A stretch of DNA of 64,000 bases from Pyricularia pennisetigena (lineage: Eukaryota > Ascomycota > Sordariomycetes > Magnaporthales > Pyriculariaceae). Under the pieces are notes generated by a model, which was not told where the DNA came from, did no database searches, and was given only the letters and a program-made list of their open reading frames with translations. Location of the stretch: the NCBI RefSeq assembly GCF_004337985.1, contig NC_043742.1:7068641-7132640 (forward strand), in the 5' to 3' direction. This document shows, piece by piece, positions 1-11,259 of the stretch; position 1 is the first letter of the stretch, and each line of letters begins with the position of its first letter. A program made the translations under genes and the position numbers.

Positions 1-923
1 CGACAAATCGAGAGACACTAGCACTTTCCAAGCCTCCTCTTCGGTCCCAAGCTCGGTACAGATCCAAAACGGGTGTGGGGATCGAAAGAAATTTACGAGC
101 CAGACCGGCCTGCTTCGCCGGCGGCGGCTCCGAGGGCGGGCATATGGCAACAAGCCCAACAACATGTCTGGATATGGACATCGGCTTGGGAACCGACTTG
201 CTAGCCAGGCGCGCAGCAAGAGCAGTGCCCATGCTATGCCCAATCAAGACCACATCTTGATCGGTTGACTTGTCGCGGTAGTCATTGATAACAGTGTCGA
301 GCAGTTCGAGCAGCGCCTCAGTCTTGTAGGCATCCCAGTCTTTGGGCGCATATTCAGAGAGGCCACAGCCGGGCAAGTCGATTGCCAAGCATGACGAGAT
401 GTGGATCAAGCTAGTCAGGAGTGAGGTAAACTGGGCAGCGCTTCCGCCCAGACCATGAATGAAGACGAGGAGAGGTATGGGAGAAGGTGTGGACGGTAGC
501 TCGTCTGCTTTGGGATGGCGTCGGTAGAAAATGCGGACACCGGGGTACATAAAACGCGAGGTCCGGTATGACTTGATCTCGGAATGTTTTTGGAGAAGCG
601 GCGGATCGGTGCTTTCAGGGTCTGTATCTGGAAAGAGATTGTCTGATATGATATCTCGGCATCAGCAGCATATTCATGTGGCTTGCTTGGCTTGAATAGA
701 CCTAGAACTAGTACAACTACAAGACAGCGGGCGGGACTACTATAAGCTTACCGTCGCCGGCATGTTGCGACGAGCCGGCAGTTGTTGATCGCCGCTTGTA
801 TATTAACAAGGGCGCCGACGCGGCCACAGTTAATAGCAGCGCCGGAATAATGTAGCGCGCATGTGCGGCGATATTGGTGCGGCCAAGCACTTGTGCTAGA
901 CGCTCTTGGATGGCACCCGACAT
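1..923 (-). CDS. Alpha/beta hydrolase with N-terminal membrane anchor (3' part beyond window)
   Basis: This is a serine hydrolase of the alpha/beta fold; the substrate is unknown. Two exons are visible: 923-752 and 642 to beyond position 1, with a 109-bp intron (donor GTAAGC, acceptor ATCAG) that keeps phase (codon GAC split after its first base). Residues about 25-42 form a hydrophobic segment (IIPALLLTVAASAPLLIY) followed by KRR, which suggests a type II or tail-like membrane anchor. Further on are the oxyanion-hole motif FIHGLGG and the nucleophile elbow GHSMG, with the serine near residue 194. A conserved WDRRGG...SVSRFV stretch reaches the window edge, so the catalytic Asp and His lie mostly outside. 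The long ORF on the + strand at 75-260 is only its antisense. It shares a divergent promoter with the alkaline phosphatase gene. The family is certain; specificity (lipase, esterase or epoxide hydrolase) cannot be told. Confidence 0.88.
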
Positions 924-1149
924 GGTCTAAATCGCAGGCGCGTCTCCATGACCGGGTTGCATCACACATAAACAGGCAGGCGCATACAAAAGCAGTCGAG
1001 GCTGTTTTATTGTCCCGGTGCCAGCATATTGGGTGAGTCGGTAGGTTGGTAAAGAGCGAGGTAAGCGATATATCCGATAAGAAAGAAAAGAAAAGAAAAG
1101 AAAAAAATGCTTGTCGAGTCAAAATGGAAGCTAGACTAGACTAGGTGTA

Positions 1150-1184
<35 letters not shown>

Positions 1185-1847
1185 CTTGAGCTATCACCTC
1201 AAGCAAAGTATCAACCAGAGTGATTGGTTGGTTGAATGAGTGAGTGATTGATTGTTAGATGGAATAGCAAAATGACTGACTGACTAGCTCTGAAGAGGAG
1301 CCGAACCTGACCTGGGATCAAAAACTCTAAAGCTGCGACCCCGGTGCCACCAAATTTACCACCCCTGCTATAAAGCAACCTAAGTGCCCTGCCTGCTCCA
1401 CAAAAATGCCGATGGGGGTCTGGGTATCTGCATCTGCTGCCTGTGCCTGCCTGACATCATCACCCTCAGGCTCCGCGCCCTTGCCGAAACGTTTCTGCTC
1501 CTGATCGCTGATGCGTGCGCCAAAGCACTGCCGTAGTTGCTAGTGGAGAGACTGGCCCCGCCTACCCGCCCATAAGCTGGGTGTGAGCTGGCATCCAATG
1601 AAACCCGTGACGTTGGAATCCAAGCACGAGCACGAGGAGTCGATCGTCGGACTTTATCTATGCAATTCCTTGATCTTTTCTCCTCTTCTTTCTTCAGAGC
1701 ATTGATTTTTCTTTGATTAGAGATCCTCAGTCGGGAAAGCGCCCATAAATCCAGATCTGGACGCGTGAGAAATTCCATGGGGAAGTTCGTCTAGATTTTG
1801 TCTGTAAAAGTTGCACGTCTGTCATTCGAAACTTTACTTACTCAAAC
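924..1847. promoter_or_regulatory. Divergent intergenic region, hydrolase / alkaline phosphatase
   Basis: This 0.9-kb interval separates two divergent start codons. It holds an A31 run (1152-1182), a GATTG/GGTTG-rich simple stretch (about 1217-1260) and a TATA-like CTATAAAG near 1369. No gene is supported. The 132-codon minus-strand ORF at 1380-1778 has no recognisable domain. Confidence 0.5.
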
Positions 1848-3775
1848 ATGGTGAGTCTGAACGGACGTTTTAGAATAGCTTCCTACTGCATGTACTGTAC
1901 CTACCTGCACGCGCATGTTACTACCCCCCCAATTGCAGCTCTCTGTCCCCCAATAAAACTCAGAACCCATCATCTAATCTCGACCGGGCCGTAAACCTGC
2001 CTGCCCTGCCTACCTAGCCAAACGTCACAACTCCGCTTCTTGCGGACTCGGACCGACCCAATGATGCAGCCGTCAACCGCAGCTCGCGCTCCGACCAGTC
2101 GCCGTCCAGCACCCATGGCAGCTTCTGGCAGACGCGCCTCAGGGAGGTGATTCTGTTCGTCTGGGCCTTTGTCGCTACTGCCGCCGTCATCGTCCTTGCT
2201 GCTTGGTCTCAACACCGCAGCCAGACGGACGATTCGCACTCTCCGGCCAACGCAAAGCGCAACCTTATCTTTATGGTCTCGGATGGCATGGGCCCAGCCT
2301 CGCTGTCCTTGACGCGCAGCTTTCGTCAGCATGTCAATGGCCTTCCCATTGACGATGTTTTGACCCTTGACCGTCACTTTTGGGGATCCAGCCGCACTCG
2401 CTCCAGCAACAGTCTCGTCACCGACTCGGCAGCCGGCGCCACTGCCTTTTCCTGCGGTCTCAAGAGCTACAACGGCGCCATCTCGACTTTGCCCGACCAC
2501 AGCCCATGTGGCACGGTTCTTGAGGCTGCCAAGCGGGCAGGGTACACCACTGGATTGGTTGTGACCACCGACATCACTGATGCGACGCCTGCCTGCTTCG
2601 CTTCACATGTCGACTACCGTTCACAGAACGACGAGATCGCTGCTCAGGAGGTTGGCGAGGGCCCGCTAGGCCGCGTCGTCGACTTGATGTTTGGTGGTGG
2701 CCGCTGCCACTTCCTGCCCAACACCACCCAGGGCAGCTGCCGTGCTGACGATGTTGACATCACCAAGATCGCCCGCGAAAAGCATGGCTGGAACTACGTC
2801 GACAGCCGCAGCGGGTTCGACGCGCTTAGGGAGGGCCACAACGTCGAACTCCCTACTCTTGGCCTCTTCGCCCCTACCGATATTCCTTTCGAGATCGATC
2901 GCCGGAACCAGTCTGATATCTACCCTAGCCTGAGCGAAATGGCCAAGACGGCGCTGCGCGCCCTGGAGAAGGCTACAGCTGATACAGACAAGGGCTTCTT
3001 CCTCATGATCGAGGGCAGCAGGATTGATCATGCTGGACACATCAACGACCCGGCCGCTCAGGTCCGCGAGGTGATTGAGTACGACAACGCCTTCAAGGCC
3101 GTGCTCGACTTTCTGGAGCGCAGCGATGATGACGGCGTCCTGGTAGCCACTAGCGACCACGAGACAGGTGGGCTCTCTGTTGCCCTGCAGGAGCCTGGCC
3201 ACAGTGCCGTCTACAACTGGTACCCAGAGGCTCTGAAGCGGGCCAGTGCCTCTTGTGAAAGGCTGACGCAGAGGCTCGCCGCTCACATTTCGTCCAACCC
3301 CGATGCTACAGCCTCTGCGGATGGCCGCAGCAAGCTGCGTAACTGGATCAACGAAACGCTGGTCTATGAAGGCCTCGGCATCACCAATGCCAATGACTTG
3401 GAGCTGGATGCCTTGGTTTCGCAGCCGGAGAACTCACTGGTCATCTTTGCCGAGATGATCAGCCTCCGGGCTCACGTCGGCTGGTCGACCCACGGGCACT
3501 CGGCCGTCGATGTCAACGTATACAGCTCGGGCGGCCCGGCTGCCGAGAAGATCCGAGGCAACGTGGAGAATACTGATATCGGCAAGTTTCTGGCCGACTA
3601 TCTCAACCTCGCCGATGGCGTCAAGGCGATAACCAAGGAGTTGAATGCCCACAGGTCATCAAAGAGTATCAAAGCGGTGCCCGACATGGTTGGCCAGGAG
3701 GAGCTCCTAGGATACCAAGCAAAGGGTCTGCCTGAGAATTGGGGTTCTCTCGAAGGAGCACAGCTCCACTTGTAG
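1848..3775 (+). CDS. PHO8: Vacuolar (PHO8-type) alkaline phosphatase
   Basis: This is a metal-dependent phosphomonoesterase expected in the vacuole membrane with its catalytic domain in the lumen. The model has exon 1 = ATG only (1848-1850), intron 1851-2017 (donor GTGAGT, acceptor CCTAG) and exon 2 2018-3775, giving 586 residues (yeast Pho8 has 566). The spliced N-terminus reads MPNVTTPLLADSD: a short cytosolic tail with a Leu-Leu pair next to acidic residues, like the AP-3 sorting signal of Pho8. A membrane segment follows at about residues 45-64. Catalytic motifs are in order: SDGMG (metal Asp near 90), TDSAAGATAFSCG (nucleophile Ser near 138), SHVDYR, EGSRIDHAGH, TSDHETGG and the late STHGHS histidines. 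Starting instead at the GTG at 2147 would cut off the sorting tail. The next gene (-) is convergent, with its stop 0.5 kb away. Confidence 0.95.
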
Positions 3776-4277
3776 CTGATCTGATCTCACCTAGTTGTCA
3801 TAATTTCCGGGCTTCTTCGTTGAAGAACTTGGGCACAATGGACAGCATCTGGGGGCGAGAGGTTGGCCGACAGATATGATTTTGCAAATCTCGTCTTGCT
3901 TTTCGTAGACACATATAGAATGTATTTTGGCTCTTTTACCCCATATTATGGATTACCATGACATCAACTCGCATCTTTGCAAAGTGCCGCCGCCCTTTTC
4001 TCATGACCGTGTTTATGTTTCGAGTAGAAACACCGAATCTTTTGGAATTGCTATCTGCGGATAGACGCGGAGTTTTATAAACGTATATACAAAGAATATA
4101 TGATAGTCGTCAACACAACAGTAAATGCTTTGAGATTTCTCGGCCAGATAGTTGGCAGACTCTTACATATTCTATACACGAATTTTTAGAACAAACACTA
4201 TTTAGAAATACATCCCAACCCGAGAAGGTGGGTAGATAAAGCTGACAAAGGTGAACAGTGAGAGAATTTTGGACTGG
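3776..4277. other. Intergenic, convergent 3' ends
   Basis: This 502-bp AT-rich interval lies between two convergent stop codons (alkaline phosphatase and F-box protein). It presumably carries both 3' UTRs. No ORF or repeat of note is present. Confidence 0.5.
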
Positions 4278-6098
4278 TCAGTCAGAAAAGTCGCTCTCGT
4301 GCAGTTCGTCCTCGTCTTGTATGTATGTGAGGCTCAGCTCGCCATTCACCCTCTCCTTGATAAGATGCTGAAGAGAGGTCTCCTGCGCCTTTGTGAACTT
4401 GGTGCTCCCGAAGCCGATCTGACTGGCAATGATCAAGCTGAAACCGTAGTGCGGCCCCTTGGATATGGCCGCTGGGCCGTTGGCTGACGCCGATTCTGCA
4501 GGCTCGCCCTTTGCGGCAAGACCGTCGATGAATGAATAAAGTCTGTCGAAGGAGAAGGAGGATGTGCCGTTGACGGTGACGTACTTGAGACGCTCGAACC
4601 CCGTCAACGCGTCCAGTGTGCTGTCCTGATGCTCGCCGTCAAACTGCAGTATTTCAAGCCTTGGCAGGGCCAGGCAAAGCTGGCGAAGGTCGAGTGCTGT
4701 GAATTGTGAGTTGACGGCGTAGAGGGCGACAAGGTTCCGGCACCCGGAGACGGCTCGCACGAGGGCCTCGCTGGGGCCGAACGAGTCCTCATAATTCTCT
4801 ATGAAAAGCTCCTCCAGAGTCTCCTGGTGGCTTAGACTGGGGTAGAATTCGCTGTCCTGCCGAGTGAGTTCGGAAATGTCGACGCGGAGGCTGCGCAGGC
4901 GCAGGTTTTCAGATGGCAGTACCTTGGCCAACAGAGAGGGACTGTCGGGCAGTGCGTACATCTCGAGGCTGGTGAGACTCTGGCTGTTGCGGAGCCATTC
5001 GGCCACTTGGAGGTATGATTCTTTGTGGTCGTCCTTCCAAGGATAAGAAATCGCCCGCGACTCGTATTCTAGCCTCAAGGTCTCAATAGATGTGCACTCG
5101 CAAAGGGATGAGAGCGCGGGGACTGCTGCTTGGGATATGGAAGCCAACATGATCTTTCTGAGACTTTTGGAATGAAAGGCCAGAGCGGCGAACGTCTGCT
5201 GACCAAAGTTATTGTACGAGATGACCTCAAAGTGCTCCAAGGTCTGCGGGGCCAGACTCAGAAGAAAGGCGGCCATGTCCCCGTCGGCATTCTCCCCAGG
5301 GCCAGTCAGGCAACGCAGCTTAGCAAAGGACGGACAGTCACGGCGGATGGCGGAAGCCACATCTGCGTTGAGCGAGTCGACCTCGCGGAGGGTCAGGGAT
5401 CTCAATGTGGACAGCCTAGACGTCCAGGTGGTCAGGACATCGGTGGGTATGCGGTGGCTCTCGAGCTTTGCCAGGGTGACGACCTTGTCATTGCGGTCAG
5501 CCGCATCTTTGACGAAGGAAGTGATGGCGTCGCCGACCTTGAGTGCGATGGCGTCGTAGGCCAACGGGACTCTACCGAGCTTCCTCTGGGCGGCGCGCGT
5601 CATGTTGACGTTGTTGACAATCTCGAACTCGGCCATGTCGCCCCTGAACAGATCCTCGCGGACGGCAGGGTTTCGCGCAATGTCCTGGAGCGTCAACTGC
5701 AGGTCGCCAAGCTGAAGCTTGCGGATCCATAGAGCATAGGGGAATGCAGTCTTGCCAATGCTGGACAGGATCAGGGAGCGCCATAGGTTTGCCCATCTGA
5801 CCTGCCCCGTTATTGACGCGTCCAAATTAACCAGAGCTTTATGGTGAACACTTCCAAAAAAAAACAAAACAAAAGATGGATGAAGGTTTAGGATGTTAGT
5901 GAATTTTGGTCGGTCTTCTTGAATGTCCCCGAGAGACTCGATTGGTACTCACCTGTACAGAGGAGGAAGCGCAACCTTGGCCATTGCGCGATCAACAAGT
6001 GCGCAACTGAACAGTGAGTTGAAGTCTGGCGGCGCGTCTCTGACCAGCTCCTGGCAGACAAGCCACCATATCTCAAGAGGCAGGGGAGATGATGTCAT
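4278..6098 (-). CDS. F-box / leucine-rich-repeat-like protein
   Basis: This is a probable substrate adaptor of an SCF ubiquitin ligase; the target is unknown. Exon 1 is 6098-5953 and exon 2 is 5850-4278. The 102-bp intron has donor GTGAGT, and its acceptor GGAAG lies after an A/T-rich tract. The split codon gives Ser and the protein has 572 residues. The N-terminus (SPLPLEIWWLVCQEL, then LFSCALVDRAMAKVALPPLYR) has the spacing of an F-box: Leu-Pro-Leu-Glu-Ile, then a Cys-Ala-Leu-Val strand and a Leu-Tyr-Arg end. The remainder is rich in Leu-x-x-Leu-x-Leu blocks (for example LRSLTLREVDSL, LRSLRVDISEL) compatible with degenerate LRRs, and ends in an acidic tail (EDELHESDFSD). The longer unspliced ORF starting at 5867 would lose the F-box. 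The gene is divergent from HRI1. The F-box call rests on pattern, not on a profile search. Confidence 0.8.
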
Positions 6099-6665
6099 TT
6101 TGTCTATAAAATATTTGAATTGTGTAGTGTTTATTGGATTCTAGATTGGAAGGCCAACAAAGTAAAATGGGACTGTGCCTTTTATCGGTAGGTTTTGGAG
6201 GTTTAAAAAAAAAAAAAAAACATTTGAGTGACAAACGCGACATTGTTCTTGTCGATGGCACCAACGACGTAAACGGCAAGACACAGTTATCCAATGATTG
6301 ACAAGACAAATAACATGGGGTAAGTAGCGCTTTGCTCGATATACTGTATAAATTACTATCGACGTAAGCACCGTAGGGCGGGGGTCGAGTTGGAGAATCC
6401 CTGCAGGCTCTAACAATGTGCACCCCCAAGCCAATGTACCTCCTGCGTGGAGGCAATGGAAAGGTACATTCATGTACGTACCCACTCGCTTTGACACCAC
6501 CACCATGCACAAGTGTGCTTCCCCCACCTGGCTGGGTGGTATCCCCATCTTGGAACAATAACTACAATAGTTAGTGACTACGCCAACCAGAGGTACCTCT
6601 TCGCCCCTCACAACACAACAAGCGTCACTCCTTTCACAGAAATTCTCAGAAAGCGCACCTTCGAC
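6099..6665. promoter_or_regulatory. Shared promoter region, F-box gene / HRI1
   Basis: This 567-bp interval lies between divergent starts. It contains an A16 run at about 6206-6222 and a TATAAA-like TCTATAAAAT just upstream of the F-box start. ORFs at 6073-6692 on the minus strand overlap HRI1's 5' region and are not credible genes. Confidence 0.45.
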
Positions 6666-7418
6666 ATGGGTAGCATCTCCATCAGAAAACACATTCGCTG
6701 GCCCCCAGCACCAGCAGCAGAGCCCACATCCACGATTGTCCTCACCTCACCAGGTCGACGGTTCGTGGATCTGCGCGTGCTGCTACCGCTCCATTCCGAC
6801 GAGGATGGGAGCGTTAACCAGCTCCCCATCTCCAGAGTCGACTGGGCCATCGCCGGGACCTCGGAGTCGTGGATCCGTAAAGGCGTGGACGGCGAGGACA
6901 TTTCGCACTCTAGATGGACGCACTGGATCGACTCGCGCACGCCACTCGATCCCGAGGCCTCGGTCGCCGACGAGGGCGACATGTTTCCGCAGCCCGACGG
7001 GACGACCTTGGAAAAGGGCCGCATGTGGAACCCGGACGTGGGCGTCGAGGCCGACTATGAGGAACTTTGGGATGATGGGGAACCTATCCCCGGGGCCCTC
7101 GGTGAAGACGGACAGGCCAGGCCGTTGGCTGGCGGCGCTGCCCGGTGCATCATGATTCAAATGGAAGATAAGAGTCTTCGAGCTCGTGGCAGCGTTGTGC
7201 TTCTCGGGCAGTATTGTCAGGGTCTTATCAGGGTCGGGGACGAGATTGCTGCCCAAAGATGGGAATGGCGACATGGCCGCGGATGGGAAATGACTATAAA
7301 GATTGGGGAACTACCTCTGCCTTGCCTCGAAATCATCCGCCAGGAAACGGACATAGAGGCCGATCAAGAACTCAAGTACGGGCAGCAGTCATGGAAAGTG
7401 CAAGAATCCGTGCCGTGA
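6666..7418 (+). CDS. HRI1: HRI1 family protein
   Basis: This is a fungal-specific protein of about 250 residues. The yeast member was named as an Hrr25 (casein kinase 1) interactor and its molecular role is unknown. It is a single exon. I start it at ATG 6666 (MGSISIRKHIRWPP), because upstream in-frame codons back to 6513 are not protein-like and the yeast protein is 244 residues. Family-typical stretches are the N-terminal ...HIRWPP...TIVLTSPGRRFVDLRVLLP, the DWAIAGTSE block, HWIDSR, and a second half with ARCIMIQMEDKSLRARGSVVLLGQYCQGLIRVGDEIAAQRWEW, read as the second of two beta-rich domains. There is no signal peptide or membrane segment. Its stop lies 52 bp from the stop of the convergent DUF5695-like gene, so the transcripts very probably overlap. 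Confidence 0.9.
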   Translation: MGSISIRKHIRWPPAPAAEPTSTIVLTSPGRRFVDLRVLLPLHSDEDGSVNQLPISRVDWAIAGTSESWIRKGVDGEDISHSRWTHWIDSRTPLDPEASVADEGDMFPQPDGTTLEKGRMWNPDVGVEADYEELWDDGEPIPGALGEDGQARPLAGGAARCIMIQMEDKSLRARGSVVLLGQYCQGLIRVGDEIAAQRWEWRHGRGWEMTIKIGELPLPCLEIIRQETDIEADQELKYGQQSWKVQESVP

Positions 7419-7470
7419 CCCATTTTCCGGCTCCGTTCCACTGATCAAAATCTAGACTCAAGTCTACAAG

Positions 7471-10310
7471 TCAAGCCGGTCCAACCTCAACCGTTACACT
7501 CTCGGTCGTCAATGGCACCTGCCAACCCCCGCGAACCTGTGCAAACCCAGAGGTCTTGACACTGAACGATGATGACCCCGATGGAGATTCGACCCAAACA
7601 ATAGCGCTTGGGGCTCTGGGTACCCAGTCGAGTTGAGCTACCGTCAATGAAACACTCTGACTACCCGTAGCATAGCTGAAGTCTTGGATGATCCCCGCAT
7701 CTACAGATATCAATAGGTTCAAAGGTCCAATGAAAACCTTGCGACGCACAGCATCATTAGTTCTCACCTTTGTTCCCTCCAGCACACCGCCGAAAGCAAC
7801 AAGGCCAAGCTCTGGGTCTTCCACTAGATAGGTGCCCGAACCGAGGGCTAGACCCAGGAAGCCAGAGCCATAGTCACCGCTGATACCGTCCCATTTGAGT
7901 GTGTCCGGCCACGAATGAAACGACGCCGCCGCGAAGCCGTCTTGGTTGATGTTGGAAAGGGGCCCAGTCGTGCCTCCGTAGCCGGTGCGTAGTAAGTATG
8001 TGTCGTTCGGGTTCGAGCGGAAGGCAGACAGAAGAACAAGAGCGTTCAAACCACTGCCATAGTGGTGTATCTGGCGTTCTATCCTGCGCAGTTTACCACC
8101 GTATCTGCCGGATAGAAGTAGGGAATTAAATAAGCACGTTTGTCCTGATGGAGATGGGATGTTAGTTCTTTAGTGAAATCAACTTACATGTTATCCCAGT
8201 ATCTGCGAGAGTTGCCATTGTAGCCCCAATGCGGTATGTTATGCGTATAACCCAGCACACTGTCGAGAGCCTTTGCTACGGTATTGGAGAAGCCGAATTC
8301 CTTGGCCCAATAGTAGACACCCTAAGAGTTGAGAGACCCGTTAGACAAAGCGTATCAATCAAAATTCCAAGAGTCGATCCTGACTCTCAATGATGCCATG
8401 TATACCTCTTGTCCGGTGGAGTCCCAAGCCATCTCTGAGCCAAAAGGAACTTGTAAAGTATCCCAGTGTGCAGCTCGCTGCTTCATCGCTGCAGATAAAG
8501 CGTCTGCCTTGTCTGCTTGTCCCTCGCGTCCAAGATCGGTCAGGATCTCTCCAAAGACAGTTTCTCCCATGAGACCAACATCACTATAAAAGACATCGTT
8601 CTTCATTATCCTGATCGTTGTTTGGTAAGCCTGGTCCAAATACCAGTCCCAAGCATGCGCCTTGGTAAGGTCGGGATAACCACGAGCAACGCGGTACAAG
8701 GACCAGTATGCAGCAGCGACGTGAACATAGTTGTAGCCTCGCCCAATGTCATCAGCCCCGGCCTTGTTCCAGCTAGTCCATGATGTCCAATCCAGACTGG
8801 GGCTGTATGTGTAGCCCGGCACCAACGCGGGCTCATAAAAGAATATGCTCTTCTTGACTCCATAGTCACTTCTTTGAATGGATTTCCATAGGACACCATC
8901 CACAAACGCTTCGAGCTTGGCCACCTCTTCTGCGTTCGGCTGTATGCTTTGTTTCATAAATGCAGACAGATACGAGCCGGCGCCAGCTTCATCACTGAGG
9001 CCAGCTACCCACGCGCGTGAGTCCTGTTCCACTATCGACCTTGCCTCGTAGTCAAAAGTCATAACGGAGGGCGCTCTGCCAAAAGGATCGGATTTGTCCG
9101 TGTAGTATTGTTCCGTGGTGAGAAAACGCCCGAGATCTGCAACGGCCTGGGTGGATTCCTTGGTGACGTAGTAGTGAACAGTCTGGATCCTCCCATCGGC
9201 GTATCGCACGTCTAAGCGCACCCGGCCCCAGGCAGTTCTTGATGGGGTTATGGTGTATTTTCTCGGCGAGTCTTGGACTGCCTGAAGCATACCGGCTGGA
9301 TCAGAAGTAATGGACGTCACCTCGACCTTGGAGTCTAAAAACAGTTTCGCAGGCTCTCCTGAAGACACGATGAAGCCAGGAACGCCCACAGCAATCGGGA
9401 TTCCGTTCGCCCTTACGGCAGCATCAATTCCCCTGACGCCTTCCTTGGCAACAGAGAAGCGCAGGCCAAACTGCACAGTTTCTCCTGGGTCAATGCTCCG
9501 GGAAGATGCAGGGTTCCAAGGCTTTGTGTTGCGCCACTCGTTCTCCGCCCATGCTCTGGAGAGCGTCTGCCATTCATAAAACCCCTCAAACGTCTGGCTT
9601 CCATACCAAGTGCCTTCATAACCACCTTCCTGCAGGTTGCGATATGCCTCCATTGGAGTGGAACCCAGAGCAGTGACTACGAGTGCCGCTCCGCTACCGC
9701 TCACCGGGCCAACCCTAATCTGGCCAGCGTCCATGCCAATATAGGGGTCCGAGAGTGAGCATAGGCGCTGCATATCGACGGCATGGCGATCGGTGAATAT
9801 ACTATTGAATTCTGCAGGGAAGCCCAAGCTTCCCAGCTCGATCCTGGAAGATCCCGCATTCTCGATAATGAAACGAAGGCCGAGATCACCGTCCACTTCT
9901 ATCCACTGTCTGGTGATATTCAAGGGACTGTTGGGTAGGGTCGGGGCGAGATTGGACGAGGCGAGCGTGTTCTGTAATGGTGGTGACTCTACACTGGCAA
10001 CAGGATGGCGCTGGGCTGCCGAATCCCCATCTATCCAGGCCGTCTCGCCCTCAACTCGATAGCGGAAGGTAACATCACCCCAATGGTATTGTCCATTCCT
10101 GGCTCTTCTTCCGATATAGTCGAATGGCAGAAAGTCAAAGATGTCGCCGTTCGGCTTGAGAGAAGCAAGAACCTGAGAATCACGAACGATTTTGGCATTG
10201 AAGTTGGTGGTGTTGAGAGTTATGAAGCCGTTGCCAAGTCCCAAGGTGTCATTTGTCTGTGCGAATACTGCCAGCGGCAGCAGGCCGAGGAAGACTATGG
10301 AAGGCTTCAT
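7471..10310 (-). CDS. Secreted DUF5695-like protein, putative glycosidase
   Basis: This protein of about 890 residues carries a clear signal peptide (MKPSIVFLGLLPLAVFAQ). There are three exons: 10310-8406, 8321-8188 and 8104-7471. Introns 8322-8405 (donor GTATAC) and 8105-8187 (donor GTAAGT) both restore frame. The N-terminal half looks beta-rich and the middle has aromatic helix-rich motifs (SIFFYEP, SLDWTSWTSWNKAGADDIGRG, YVHVAAAYWSLYRVAR, GEMAWD-like SEMAWDSTGQE), which suggest an alpha/alpha-barrel glycosidase-like domain. A beta-sandwich-like tail follows. It matches my memory of fungal proteins labelled DUF5695; I cannot run the profile. The role is probably extracellular polysaccharide or glycoprotein processing (inference only). 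ATG 10319, nine bases upstream, is an equally possible start. It is divergent from tRNase Z and convergent with HRI1. Confidence 0.78.
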
Positions 10311-11259
10311 GGGAACCATTGTAAACACAAGAGGAGCAACAGGTGGGCAGAGAAATCCTCCAGGCCCAAGGACGGCCACGAGGACAGGCCTGCGTGGGAG
10401 GCGCCATCTTATGGATATCAGCGTGTCGAGAGACTGTCACTTTGTAGCAATATTCTTCTCCGTATTATGGCCCAGCCGGGAAGGTGCCAGACTGCGGTCC
10501 GCATAATACCTTGTCTTTATTTGTCTTGTCCTACGTACTTGCGTAGCAGTCGCAGGACCATCCAAAGGATCAACCAGATTCAATCGGTACATATACCAGG
10601 CGTCGTTGTGTGCAAGTGTGATGAGCGGGCGGGGTAGTTGGTGTACATTGGGTGGTGCATACCACATAGCCTCGTAGCATCGGCTCGGCTCACATGAAAC
10701 TCCACTCTTCCAATCTCAAATGAGCCGACCCTATGATTGGAGCGCAAGCAGTCAATGCTACCAAAGGACCACTTGGCCTAGGTAGTGATGAATCGAAATC
10801 AAGTCGAGAAAGCGGCACGAGTGGATGGAAGAATGTACAAGCTGTTGATGAGCGAAAGAGACGAGATCAATCTCAAAAAGGGACGATACGGCATTTGTCC
10901 AGGTTCGCATACTAATCAATTAAGAAATCTGATGAGGTTGCAAGAGACTAGGAGATATACATAATTACAAGAACGAAATGCCAGCATGGACGCAGGTCGT
11001 GGTCGATTAAGGCAGGAAAGTACGGATGGCATGGTACTTTATCAGCTTGGCAGCGTTAACTGCACACACGGCATTCGTACATCCATCCAATTATCTCCAC
11101 GTGACGATAAAAGAAAGCGACATCATGCAAGATCAGATCAGCTAACAATTTTTTTTTTTTTTTTTTTTTTTTTTAAGCGGGGCATAATCCGCTACCTGAT
11201 GCAAACAGTGACTAACAGCCCTGGTGCAGCAGTAAATTAGGAAGACTGCGAAAGTCTAC
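10311..11259. promoter_or_regulatory. Divergent promoter region, DUF5695-like gene / tRNase Z
   Basis: This 949-bp interval holds a T26 run (11149-11174) about 85 bp before the tRNase Z start. No supported gene is present. ORFs at 10437-10667 and 10733-10915 have no recognisable content. Confidence 0.45.

Noticed and set aside
1380..1778. 132-codon minus-strand ORF between hydrolase and phosphatase
   Set aside because: Arg/Ser-rich with no domain, lies in a promoter, and no start context or homology is recognisable.
2666..3286. 206-codon minus-strand ORF
   Set aside because: It is the antisense of the alkaline phosphatase catalytic region; long antisense ORFs are expected in GC-rich codons.
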